Source of the DNA: a virus
DNA length: 61,423 bases
IMG/VR virus record: IMGVR_UViG_3300043410_001140
Span: 1 to 61,423 of that record
Direction: 5' to 3' (one strand)
The notes below the pieces were generated by a model. It worked only from the letters and a program-made list of their open reading frames with translations. It made no database searches and was not told the DNA's origin. The translations under genes were made by a program, and so were the position numbers. Below are positions 25,137-33,626 of the stretch, piece after piece. Position 1 is the stretch's first letter. Every line of letters begins with the position of its first letter.

Positions 25137-26546
25137 ATGGGATTTAATTTTGGCGCTTTCGCTGGTGGCCTTGCCCAAGGTGGCATGTCTACGTTTAAAA
25201 CATTGAACGACATTGCTGCACAGAAAAAAGAAACGGAGTTGCGCGACGCGCAGCTTCAGGACATGCAAGAAGCCCGTGCAAGCAAAGCGGCTTTGAAACA
25301 GGCTATTGGGGAAATCCCTCAAGGGCAAACTGTTCCAGTTCAGCAATTTGGTACTGGCTCTGGTGGTGTTGATGAAGACCGCCCCATGGTGCAAGAAGCT
25401 ATTCCACAAGCTCAACGCATGGACAATTTCCAACAACGCGCAGTTGCTTTGGGCGCTGACCCCACGGCGGTTCAGCAATACGTGTCTGGGAACTATTCTT
25501 TGAAAGGCGCAAAACGTTCAGAAGAACGCGCGCAAGCTGAAGACGATTTCTCGAATTGGATGCAAGGCGCAGTCACGCAAGTTCAAAAAGACCCTGTTGG
25601 TTTCATCAAAGATCATTTGGCTGAATACAACAAACCAAAACCCGGTGGCCATTTGGACGACAAAATGACGGCTGAAGTTGTTCCCGGCGCGGGCGGGGTG
25701 TATTCGTTTGTTCAAAAGGATGCTAAAGGCAACGTTGTTGCCAGTACTCCAATCACTCCAGACACCGCCATGCAGGGGTTGCAACACATTGCATTCAGCA
25801 AATACCAAGCGCTGCCCGGCAAATTCAAAGAAGCTTCCGAATTGAACCAAGGCGAACGCAAAGCAATCGCCACCGAAACATCTGCTGCTACTGGCGCAAA
25901 AGAGCTTCAAGCCAAAATGGACGCTGGTGTATTCCGAGCTCAAGCAAATCAAGCGAATGCTGCTGCGAATGCTTCTAACGCTCATGCGGCTGTGTTTGGC
26001 AACATGCTACAAGCGGCCAAAGATAACAAAGCAGCTGGCGAGGCGATGAAACCATTCATCGAAAAATTCTCTGCTTTAACCCCAGAACAACAAGCAGGTC
26101 CAGAAGGCCAAGCTATTTTGATGCAAGGTGCTACCGCAGGTGCCAAAGTGTCCAAAGACTTGTCTGGCCTTGTGGCTACCTTACGCAAACCTGACCGTTC
26201 TACTGTGTCACCCGAGCAAGAAAAAGCTGCGTACGCTGCTCTTAACGCCGTTGACCCGAAAAATGCTGATGCAGTAGCTGCGGTTAAAGCTTTGTACCCA
26301 GCTGTGTTTGGCGAAGACCCAACATTGGCCGCGATTCGCAAAGCATACGCAAACAAAACCACAAATACTGGTGCAACTAATAAAGCTGCCACGAATGCAG
26401 CAATTCCTGCTACAGTTGACAAAGATGAAATCCGCGTGCCAGTGGCACCGAGAGCTGTGAACCAAGGTTATGCAGTGCCTAATGGGCAAGCATTGTTGAG
26501 AACACCAAACTACAGCGCGGGCCGCAACACGTTTAATCCTGATTAA
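25137..26546 (+). CDS. Internal virion protein (middle)
   Basis: A 469-residue helical protein behind an AAGGAAT RBS. The N-terminus is Gly/Phe-rich (GFNFGAFAGGLAQGG), then come coiled-coil-like segments and a long Ala/Lys body. Size and place match the second ejected core protein of podovirus-like phages. No lysozyme motif seen. Confidence 0.7.
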   Translation: MGFNFGAFAGGLAQGGMSTFKTLNDIAAQKKETELRDAQLQDMQEARASKAALKQAIGEIPQGQTVPVQQFGTGSGGVDEDRPMVQEAIPQAQRMDNFQQRAVALGADPTAVQQYVSGNYSLKGAKRSEERAQAEDDFSNWMQGAVTQVQKDPVGFIKDHLAEYNKPKPGGHLDDKMTAEVVPGAGGVYSFVQKDAKGNVVASTPITPDTAMQGLQHIAFSKYQALPGKFKEASELNQGERKAIATETSAATGAKELQAKMDAGVFRAQANQANAAANASNAHAAVFGNMLQAAKDNKAAGEAMKPFIEKFSALTPEQQAGPEGQAILMQGATAGAKVSKDLSGLVATLRKPDRSTVSPEQEKAAYAALNAVDPKNADAVAAVKALYPAVFGEDPTLAAIRKAYANKTTNTGATNKAATNAAIPATVDKDEIRVPVAPRAVNQGYAVPNGQALLRTPNYSAGRNTFNPD

Positions 26547-26555
26547 AGAACCGCC

Positions 26556-29500
26556 ATGCCAACATTAGCCCAACTTCGGGAAATTGTCCCCGGCTCAGAA
26601 AACATGTCGGATGCACAGCTCATCCAAAACGTAGCTGAAACTGCAAACCTAGACCCTGTAACTGTTGCGCAAAAGTTTGGCTTCAATCATTCTGATAGCG
26701 GGATCACTGGCCAACAGTTTTCATCATCACTTGATCGCTACCAAGCGGGTTTGTATGGAGTTGGTGAAGCTGCTGCGAATGCTGCGGGAGCGACTGGTGT
26801 TGGTGGTTGGCTGTCCGAGCAACGCAAAGAAAACGAACTGCGGGCTGATGTTTCAGCTGCAAAAGCCAAATCACTTGGCGCTGTCGATGAATGGAAAGAC
26901 GTTCACGGCCTGAAAGATTTTGGTAGCTACGCTAAAGGCTTGGCTGTCCAATCTGCTCCATACGCTGCTGAAGCTCTTGCTGGCGGTATGCTGGCTCGTG
27001 GCGCTATGGGCGGTACTCGTGCTGCACTTGCTGCGGCTGAAGCGTCCAACGACGTTAAAGGTATTGCTGACGCCAAACGCGCGCTGGACATTGGCTCTAC
27101 TTTGGGTGGCACTGCTGCCTCATACCCTTCGTCCGTTGGCGACATTCTTGGCAACCAGCGCGAGCAAAATGGTCAAACAAACCTTGGGGCTGCAGCTGCC
27201 TTGGGTGTTCCATATGCTGCGTTGAACGCGCTTGGTGAAACTGGTATGTTGACTCGTGGCCACTTGCCACGTAACCCAATCAGCATGCTGGACAATGTGA
27301 ACGGCCTCAAAGGCATGGCTGCTCGCACGGCTGCTGCTGGCGGTAAAACAGCCCTTGAAGAATCATTGGGCGAAACGGGCCAAGAAGTCGTTAACCAGCT
27401 CGGGCGCATGGCGGTTGACCCCAACGCTACGCTGACAGACCCACAAGCGCTGGAACGCTACAAAGAATCTGCCATTGGCGGCGCGACTCTGGGTGGTTTA
27501 ATGGGCGGTGGCCTTGGTGGCTGGCGCCGTTCGGGTAGCATTTTGCCTGACGCAACCCCCGGTACTCCCGCTCCTGACCAGCCAGTATCGACCAACGATA
27601 TTGCGCAAGCATTCAATGCTAATACTGACACAACTCCTGACGCCATCATCACTGGACTCCTTGGTCGAGCGGCTGATCCTCTTGCTGGGCGCTCTACTTT
27701 GGTTGGCCAAGGTGCATCAGATCAAACCCAAATACCTGCTGTCGCGGGCGGGACAACTGACGTTGCGGTTCAAGCGCAACAAGCACAAGCAGAACAACAG
27801 CAAGTTCAACAAGCCCAGCAACAACAAGTAGCTCGTGAGCAAACTTTCGAGCGTTTGGGCGCTACATACAACCCACAAGGCAACGGTGAGCTCAACATTT
27901 TTGGCCAAGCTGTCCTTGGTCATCAACAAATCAACCAGTTTGGCAACTTAGTCGCTGCTCAAATCTCGCAGTTGCCCGCACAGGCGCACGCCATTACTGA
28001 CGCGATTGTCCAAGCCAACCAAGAAACTGGCGGTAAACTGGTTTCGTTCAAATACAACGGCCAACCAATCTCTGGCGCTAAAGCCTTGATGAATGCGTTC
28101 GCCAAAGTGGCTACCAAGTTTCAGATTGGCCATGTTGCTTCGCCTGAAGAAGCCGCCGCTAACTTGGAAAAACTTTCTACAACCGTTTCTGGTACTCAGC
28201 TTGAGCAGTTGAATGCCATTTACCAAGCCTTAACAGGCAAAGATACATCCGGCTACATTGCCGAACAACAGTCCAAAGCAGCTAAAGAAGGAGCTAAAAA
28301 TGGAACAAAGCAAAACAATGCCGGGATTCGAGAAGTACCAGTCCAAGGCGGAACAACTGAAACAGGCGGAGCAGGAGCTGGGTCTGTACGACCCGCTGAA
28401 GTACAACCCGTCGGAGCAGGAAGTGTCGGAGCGGGATCGCTTGGCCTCCAAGTTGGACAGCCGACAACAAGCGGAGTACGGACAGGAACCAGTCCGAGTG
28501 GAAATTCTGCCGTATCCGAGTCTGGTGGGACGGGGCAAGGGACGGGGCAAGTAAATGAGCAAGCCACCCAAAACGGTGTGGGCGGGGGGCAAGTATCCGG
28601 TCAACCTGAACAAGCCAGCCAAGCCAACGTGGATCAGCAAACTGTTCGAAATGGCCCGCGCGTCTACCCAGTCCCACCCCAATACTACGCAACCGACCTC
28701 AGCCACATCCAAAGCGAACGCCGAGCAGAAATCCTAAATCAGCTCTTTACCACTGCGTTGCGCCCGCTGCAAGAGCGTAGCAATACGGTCTCCGCCGAAG
28801 TTCGTGCTGAAATCATGCGCCTTGCGTTGAATGAGCAATACTCACGAGACGACATTGCTGAGCTCACTGGGCTCAATGTGAAGACTGTTGAAAAGCAGTT
28901 GGAACGCATGCACATCAAACTGGTTAAAGTAAATTCTGAACATTCAGAATACCAAGTGACTGACCCCGCCATTGCCGTGGCCGTGGCCAACGCTGCCCAA
29001 GATTTCCGTTCACCTGAGTTTCCCGATGGGCTTGGCGAAGCAGAACTGACTGCTTTGTACCTCTCGCGCTACGAAGGCGAAGAAACTGGTACGCATGCGC
29101 TGGCAGACGAGCTGCAACAAGAAGGCAAACCAGAAGCCAAACTTGCCGAAGAAATTCATGGCAAAGAAAACGGTGCTGCCAAGTCAATGGGCATCGTGGA
29201 AAAAGGCGGAAGTCAGGGCGCAGTCGAAGCTTTGGCAACAAGCACATTTGATCGCGTGGAAAAACTCCAAGCGCAGTTGGATACACTGCCAGAGAAAGAC
29301 CCACGCCGCGCCAAGCTGGCCAAAGATATCGAAGCCCAATGGGCTGCTTACGCCAAACGCCAAACCAAGTGGGCAACCACTGGCGAAATTGAAGTCACAC
29401 CTACCGAAGAAGGAGAGACCAATGCCGTTCAAGAGCAAAGCGCAAATGAGGGAAATGTTCGCAAACCAGCCCGAGGTGGCAAAAAGGTGGGCGAAGGAAA

Positions 29501-32500
29501 CGCCAAACGCGAAAAGCCTGCCCGAAAAACTGAGCAAGCCAAAACCGAAGTCAACGCCAACGAAGCCGCGCCGGAAGTAAAAACTCCTGAAGAACAATGG
29601 GCTGCTCTTGCAAAAGAGTTTCCGCCCATGGGCAAGTATGCTGATCTCAGCACCGAAACAAAAACCAAGTGGGATGATCTGGCGCACCGTGGCGTTGCCA
29701 ATTTGGCTGCTGCTACCAAACTGCTGGAAAACCCCCTCGCAAGCCAAAGCACTCCGTTCGAGTCACTTTTGGAATTTGACGATCTGGCCTCCCATGTTGG
29801 TGGGCTAGACCTTGTGCGTGAACAGTTTGGCGAAGCTGGTATTGGCGATGCAGTTGATTTGGTTTCTGACTGGGAACTGACTAACGACAAGTCTGAAGGT
29901 GCTGCCCACGGTTCGCTGCGTGTGGTTCAAGGCCGCTACGTTGGCATGTTGAACATTGCCAAGCTGACAAATGCAGGCTACGCCGCTGAAACAGCGCGCC
30001 ACGAATTGGCTCATGCGATTGATATGGCTCCCCACGGCGGGATTTACTCTGCGCAACCAGAGATGGGTGTGGCTGTCGTCAATGGAACGATCACTCCAGA
30101 AGGCCCTGTGGCCAAAGAGTTGTTCAACTTGTACAAAACTGATGAACAATGGGGCAAATTCCTTGCGTACCCATTCGACACGGCTAAACATGCTGACCTG
30201 AACAACCGCACCAAAGTTCAAGTGGAATTGTTCGCGCAAGCGTTCTCTGTTTACACTACCCCCGAAGGCCGCGCTCGTATGGAGAAAGAAGCTCCAGTTA
30301 CGGCTGCATACTTTAAAGAGGTCATCCAAGATGTCAAATCTGCAAAACCGCTTCAAATCCAAAAGGCAGAAACTGCAGCACGCCGCGCCGCAGTTCTCCA
30401 CACTCGACGTGAATCCAAAGGCAATCGAGGCCCGTCTAAATTTCTTAGCTTCGACCAAAGAGTCGACGAGCTCGTCCTCAACAGCAAAAGCCAACAGTTC
30501 GAAGCAAGCAAGCCAGTAGGCCCATTCTCCAAAGCTGGTTCAGTCTTGGACGAGTTGCTGACTCGCCCGAAAGAGGCTTTGCACAAACTCAAACTCGGGT
30601 TCTTGACCCTTGAGCAGTTGGCCGAGTTGGACAAATCCGAAGCACAAGTCGTTCGCAAATACGCCGATGTGTCTACTGCGATGCAGATGATGTCCAAACG
30701 TTCTGTGGAAAAGGCCGCTCAGATCGACCAGCTGTGGGCTAAGTTGGATGCATCCACCTCTAAGGCGTTGTCCAATGTGATGCGCGCCGCCACTCGTATC
30801 GGGTTTGATCCTGATGTCGAAGACGCGAAAACACTGCCACAAAGCAAAGTCACACCTGAGCTGCTTGCGCTGGTCAATGACTACGAGAAGCTGCCAAACG
30901 CCGCCAAGAACGTGTACCGCCGTGTGCGCGACCACTACGCTGCCAACTATGAAGAACGCAAGTCCATCATGGAAGAAGTCGGCGCCAAGCTGGGCGGCAA
31001 AGCTCTTGAAGAAATCAAGGCGATGTACTCCAAGGTCAAAGGGCCTTACTTCCCGCTGGGTCGTACGGGTAAATACTATGCCGTTGGTATGTCTGCCCGA
31101 GTTGCTGAGTTGATGGACAAACGCGAAGCCGGTGAACTTGACCGTAAAGAAGCCGCCGAGCTGGCCAAATTGCGCCGCAACCCAACACAATACCGCACAA
31201 GTTCTTTCTCAACATTGGCCGAAGCCAAGAAAGCCGCCGAACAGTTTAAGAACCAACTGGGCTATGGCTACCACAATGAAGTCAAAGAGCGCTTGTCCAA
31301 TGCAGCGGCTTCGTTGCCAAACTTTGCCAAGATCGAAGAATATGTGAACTCACAGCTGGGTACTGACGTGCGCGATGAAGTTCGCAACATGTTGACTCAG
31401 ATGATGTTTGACATGCAGCCAGAACACAGTGCCTTGAAACGCCAGATGAAACGCGAAGGTATCTATGGCGAAAACGAAGATATGCGTCAGGTGTTTGCTC
31501 AGACTGCGATCAGCCAAGCACACTACATCAGCCGCCTGAAGTTTGGTGAAGTTTTGAATCAAGCCATGGCTGCCGTTGGCCGTGTGGCTCGTCGTGACAT
31601 TGAAATGCGCCAGATCGAAAACGAGCTGACCATGCGCACCAAGATTTCGATGGACAACACACAAAGCGCTCTGATTGATTCATTGGTCAACGCCAGCTAC
31701 TTTGCCCACCTTGGCTTGTCTCCAGCATTCTTGCTGACCAACTTGACGCAGGTTCCGATGATTACCGCCCCATGGCTGGGCGCTCGTCATGGTTTCGGCG
31801 CGACCAAACGTGCAATGGCTGCTGCGGTGGCTGACACGGCCAAGATCATCAAAACCACTTACGAAGGCGGCGATTGGCGCAGCGAGTTGAACTGGAATTC
31901 CATGTTCGCCGATGGCTCCAATGAAGACCGCATGTTCCGTGAGCTGCTTGACCGCAATGTGCTGGACATTACCATGGAGCATGATTTGGCTGCCGTTGCG
32001 TCTGCCAACCGTGGGTTCTTCGATGACAAGATTGCCTCAGCGTCTAAGGGAAAACTCCAAGGAATGAGCGATGTGGTTCGTCTGGTCAATACGCCTGTGC
32101 GTATCACTGAATTGGCCAACCGCGCCGTGACCGCTTTGTCTGCGTACCGTCTGAAGATGGAAGCCTTGGCTTCGGCTGACATGACACCAGAAGCAAAACA
32201 CACTGCTGCTGTGAACTACGCCGCGCGCGCCGTGTCTGAGACTCAGCTGAACTATTCTGAACTGAATGCCCCACGCCACATGCGTCAGCTCTTTGGCTCT
32301 AAGCCACTGGCCAAAATGGTGTTCCAGTTCCGCAAATATCAACAAGGCATGATGTACTTGGTTGCCAAGAACATTGCTGATGCGCTGCCCAATAGCAAAG
32401 CGTCCGCCGAAGACAAACGTATCGCCCGTAGAACGATTGCGGGTCTGTACGCAACGACTGGTCTGCTGGCTGGTACAACTGGCATGCCTTTGATGGGCAC

Positions 32501-33317
32501 AGTGGGTGTGGCTGGGATTGCAAACCTGATCGCTGCTGCGTTCGGTGAACCTGATGAGCCTTGGGATTTTGAAACTGAGTACCGCAACTTCTTGACTGAC
32601 TGGCTTGGCCACGACATGGCGTTGCTGGTTGCTAAGGGTTTACCCGCAGCTTTGGGTGCTGATGTGTCCAAACGAGTTGGCATGGCTGACATTGCCAATC
32701 CAATTCCATTCGTGCAGCGCGGCAACACTGGTTCTTCTACTGTGGCCAATACGATCTACGCTGGACTTGGCGCGCCTGCAGGCATGATAGGTACGATGTA
32801 CGACGGCCTCGTTGACTTGGCCAACGGTAATGGCCTCAAAGGAATCGAGAAATTGGTTCCCGTCAAAGAGCTCAAGGACGCACTGCGTACGTACCGCTAC
32901 TCCACTGAAGGGCTGACCGACAAGCGCGGAAATGTGGTGTTGCCACCTGAAAAATTTGATGCGTGGGATTTGTCTCTGCGTGGTATGGGCTTTACGCCAA
33001 CCATTGAGTCAGAGTATTACGCCGCGAATGCGGCTATGCAGAACGCGAAACAAGCTGCCACTGATGTGCGCAATGGACTGCTGGCTCGATACGCCCAAGC
33101 TAAAGTTGCTGGCGAAGACACAAGCGAGATTTCGCAAAAAGTTTCGGAGTTTAATGACCGCCACCCCGAACAAGGCGTACGTATTACTATGTCTAATTTG
33201 CTTCAAGCTACCCAAGCTCGACGTAAAATGGGCGCCGAAAGAACAAGTGCTGGCTTGCGTGTCGGCAAGGCTCAAAAACCATTTGCAGGCGAAGCTCGTT
33301 TCGCTGAAACAGAATAA
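26556..33317 (+). CDS. Giant internal virion protein with metallopeptidase motif
   Basis: A 2,253-residue protein, by far the largest here, probably injected with the DNA. Visible parts: N-terminal region with Ala/Gly-rich hydrophobic stretches (about 100-330); Gln-rich spacer (about 400-430); low-complexity Gly/Ser/Thr/Gln linker (about 583-700); a helix-turn-helix-like segment (YSRDDIAELTGLNVKTVEKQ, about 760-780); zinc metallopeptidase-type HELAH (1149-1153); and a long C-terminal region with LSPAFLLTNLTQVPMITAPW and QFRKYQQGMMYLVAKN, reminiscent of large polyvalent protein domains (LPD38 type). Four short genes seem overprinted in its +1 frame, three of them inside the linkers. Confidence 0.85.
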   Translation: MPTLAQLREIVPGSENMSDAQLIQNVAETANLDPVTVAQKFGFNHSDSGITGQQFSSSLDRYQAGLYGVGEAAANAAGATGVGGWLSEQRKENELRADVSAAKAKSLGAVDEWKDVHGLKDFGSYAKGLAVQSAPYAAEALAGGMLARGAMGGTRAALAAAEASNDVKGIADAKRALDIGSTLGGTAASYPSSVGDILGNQREQNGQTNLGAAAALGVPYAALNALGETGMLTRGHLPRNPISMLDNVNGLKGMAARTAAAGGKTALEESLGETGQEVVNQLGRMAVDPNATLTDPQALERYKESAIGGATLGGLMGGGLGGWRRSGSILPDATPGTPAPDQPVSTNDIAQAFNANTDTTPDAIITGLLGRAADPLAGRSTLVGQGASDQTQIPAVAGGTTDVAVQAQQAQAEQQQVQQAQQQQVAREQTFERLGATYNPQGNGELNIFGQAVLGHQQINQFGNLVAAQISQLPAQAHAITDAIVQANQETGGKLVSFKYNGQPISGAKALMNAFAKVATKFQIGHVASPEEAAANLEKLSTTVSGTQLEQLNAIYQALTGKDTSGYIAEQQSKAAKEGAKNGTKQNNAGIREVPVQGGTTETGGAGAGSVRPAEVQPVGAGSVGAGSLGLQVGQPTTSGVRTGTSPSGNSAVSESGGTGQGTGQVNEQATQNGVGGGQVSGQPEQASQANVDQQTVRNGPRVYPVPPQYYATDLSHIQSERRAEILNQLFTTALRPLQERSNTVSAEVRAEIMRLALNEQYSRDDIAELTGLNVKTVEKQLERMHIKLVKVNSEHSEYQVTDPAIAVAVANAAQDFRSPEFPDGLGEAELTALYLSRYEGEETGTHALADELQQEGKPEAKLAEEIHGKENGAAKSMGIVEKGGSQGAVEALATSTFDRVEKLQAQLDTLPEKDPRRAKLAKDIEAQWAAYAKRQTKWATTGEIEVTPTEEGETNAVQEQSANEGNVRKPARGGKKVGEGNAKREKPARKTEQAKTEVNANEAAPEVKTPEEQWAALAKEFPPMGKYADLSTETKTKWDDLAHRGVANLAAATKLLENPLASQSTPFESLLEFDDLASHVGGLDLVREQFGEAGIGDAVDLVSDWELTNDKSEGAAHGSLRVVQGRYVGMLNIAKLTNAGYAAETARHELAHAIDMAPHGGIYSAQPEMGVAVVNGTITPEGPVAKELFNLYKTDEQWGKFLAYPFDTAKHADLNNRTKVQVELFAQAFSVYTTPEGRARMEKEAPVTAAYFKEVIQDVKSAKPLQIQKAETAARRAAVLHTRRESKGNRGPSKFLSFDQRVDELVLNSKSQQFEASKPVGPFSKAGSVLDELLTRPKEALHKLKLGFLTLEQLAELDKSEAQVVRKYADVSTAMQMMSKRSVEKAAQIDQLWAKLDASTSKALSNVMRAATRIGFDPDVEDAKTLPQSKVTPELLALVNDYEKLPNAAKNVYRRVRDHYAANYEERKSIMEEVGAKLGGKALEEIKAMYSKVKGPYFPLGRTGKYYAVGMSARVAELMDKREAGELDRKEAAELAKLRRNPTQYRTSSFSTLAEAKKAAEQFKNQLGYGYHNEVKERLSNAAASLPNFAKIEEYVNSQLGTDVRDEVRNMLTQMMFDMQPEHSALKRQMKREGIYGENEDMRQVFAQTAISQAHYISRLKFGEVLNQAMAAVGRVARRDIEMRQIENELTMRTKISMDNTQSALIDSLVNASYFAHLGLSPAFLLTNLTQVPMITAPWLGARHGFGATKRAMAAAVADTAKIIKTTYEGGDWRSELNWNSMFADGSNEDRMFRELLDRNVLDITMEHDLAAVASANRGFFDDKIASASKGKLQGMSDVVRLVNTPVRITELANRAVTALSAYRLKMEALASADMTPEAKHTAAVNYAARAVSETQLNYSELNAPRHMRQLFGSKPLAKMVFQFRKYQQGMMYLVAKNIADALPNSKASAEDKRIARRTIAGLYATTGLLAGTTGMPLMGTVGVAGIANLIAAAFGEPDEPWDFETEYRNFLTDWLGHDMALLVAKGLPAALGADVSKRVGMADIANPIPFVQRGNTGSSTVANTIYAGLGAPAGMIGTMYDGLVDLANGNGLKGIEKLVPVKELKDALRTYRYSTEGLTDKRGNVVLPPEKFDAWDLSLRGMGFTPTIESEYYAANAAMQNAKQAATDVRNGLLARYAQAKVAGEDTSEISQKVSEFNDRHPEQGVRITMSNLLQATQARRKMGAERTSAGLRVGKAQKPFAGEARFAETE
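28300..28554 (+). CDS. Overprinted gene A inside the giant virion gene
   Basis: An 84-residue protein in the +1 frame of the giant gene, starting at ATG 28300 seven bases after AAGGAG (28288-28293). The sequence MEQSKTMPGFEKYQSKAEQ continues as a charged helical protein with LGLYDPLKYNPSEQEV and a basic Arg/Gly end. It looks like an ordinary protein, whereas the giant frame here is a Gly/Ser/Thr/Gln linker. Codons in this frame are unusually rich in G- or C-ending choices (GAG, CAG, CTG, AAG), unlike neighbouring genes. Its TAA is followed at once by the next ATG. Confidence 0.65.
   Translation: MEQSKTMPGFEKYQSKAEQLKQAEQELGLYDPLKYNPSEQEVSERDRLASKLDSRQQAEYGQEPVRVEILPYPSLVGRGKGRGK
28555..28737 (+). 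CDS. Overprinted gene B inside the giant virion gene
   Basis: A 60-residue protein beginning on the base after the stop of gene A, in the same +1 frame, so translation could pass from A to B. The sequence MSKPPKTVWAGGKYPVNLN is basic with aromatic residues (KPTWISKLFEMA). The Ser/Thr/Asn-rich tail is less convincing. The giant frame here is low complexity up to about residue 700. Confidence 0.55.
   Translation: MSKPPKTVWAGGKYPVNLNKPAKPTWISKLFEMARASTQSHPNTTQPTSATSKANAEQKS
29422..29580 (+). CDS. Overprinted gene C (MPFKSKAQ-type small phage protein)
   Basis: A 52-residue basic protein in the +1 frame, start ATG 29422 preceded by AAGGAGAG (29410-29417). The opening MPFKSKAQMREMFANQPEV, then AKRWAKETPN and SLPEK, matches a widely distributed small phage protein that normally has its own gene. 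Recognition of the family plus a good RBS make this the strongest of the embedded genes. The giant frame across it is a Lys/Glu/Ala-rich spacer. Confidence 0.75.
   Translation: MPFKSKAQMREMFANQPEVAKRWAKETPNAKSLPEKLSKPKPKSTPTKPRRK
30331..30519 (+). CDS. Overprinted gene D inside the giant virion gene (tentative)
   Basis: A 62-residue protein in the +1 frame, ATG 30331 preceded by AAAGAGG about eight bases upstream. MSNLQNRFKSKRQKLQHAA is basic and helical, followed by VNPKAIEARLNFLASTKE and a Ser-rich tail. It shares frame with genes A to C and lies in another charged spacer of the giant protein. No family recognised, so it is less certain than gene C. Confidence 0.42.
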   Translation: MSNLQNRFKSKRQKLQHAAPQFSTLDVNPKAIEARLNFLASTKESTSSSSTAKANSSKQASQ

Positions 33318-33326
33318 GGACTTGGC

Positions 33327-33572
33327 ATGACAGACGCCATTGAAACCGCTCGTGAACTTGCAACCCACGCTGCTGACATCCGGCACCTGCAAGAAGACAT
33401 GGACAAGCTTGTGGCCAGCATGGCCGCAATGAATAAAACATTGAACGACATCAATACCACCTTGTCTGAAGCCAAAGGCGGGTGGAAAGTTCTCATGATG
33501 TTTGGCGGTGCTGGTGGCGTACTTGGCGCGCTGGTCACTCAGTTGATCCACAGCATCCCTTGGCCTAAATAA
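33327..33572 (+). CDS. Coiled-coil plus membrane helix protein, possible second holin
   Basis: An 81-residue protein behind AAGGACTTGGC. The first 48 residues form a coiled coil (DIRHLQEDMDKLVASMAA); then comes one membrane helix (VLMMFGGAGGVLGALVTQLI) and a short tail. The design resembles XhlA-type phage proteins. It is the last gene of the rightward block, just before the terminator. Confidence 0.65.
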   Translation: MTDAIETARELATHAADIRHLQEDMDKLVASMAAMNKTLNDINTTLSEAKGGWKVLMMFGGAGGVLGALVTQLIHSIPWPK

Positions 33573-33575
33573 AAA

Positions 33576-33601
33576 ACTCCCCGGTTTTTACGCCGGGGAG
33601 T
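33576..33601 (-). terminator. Intrinsic terminator between the converging blocks
   Basis: ACTCCCCGG (33576-33584) pairs perfectly with CCGGGGAGT (33593-33601) around an 8-base loop. Six A residues at 33570-33575 become a U-run on the leftward transcript, making a classic terminator for the replication block. The same hairpin can act on rightward transcripts but without a U-run. Confidence 0.88.
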
Positions 33602-33626
33602 AAACCCTCTGGAGAAACCAGTATTA

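Noticed and set aside
30805-31113. Another +1-frame open stretch in the giant virion gene
   Set aside because: It shares the frame of the nested genes, but it is Thr/Ser/Lys/Cys-rich shadow sequence with no RBS, and the giant frame here is well ordered.
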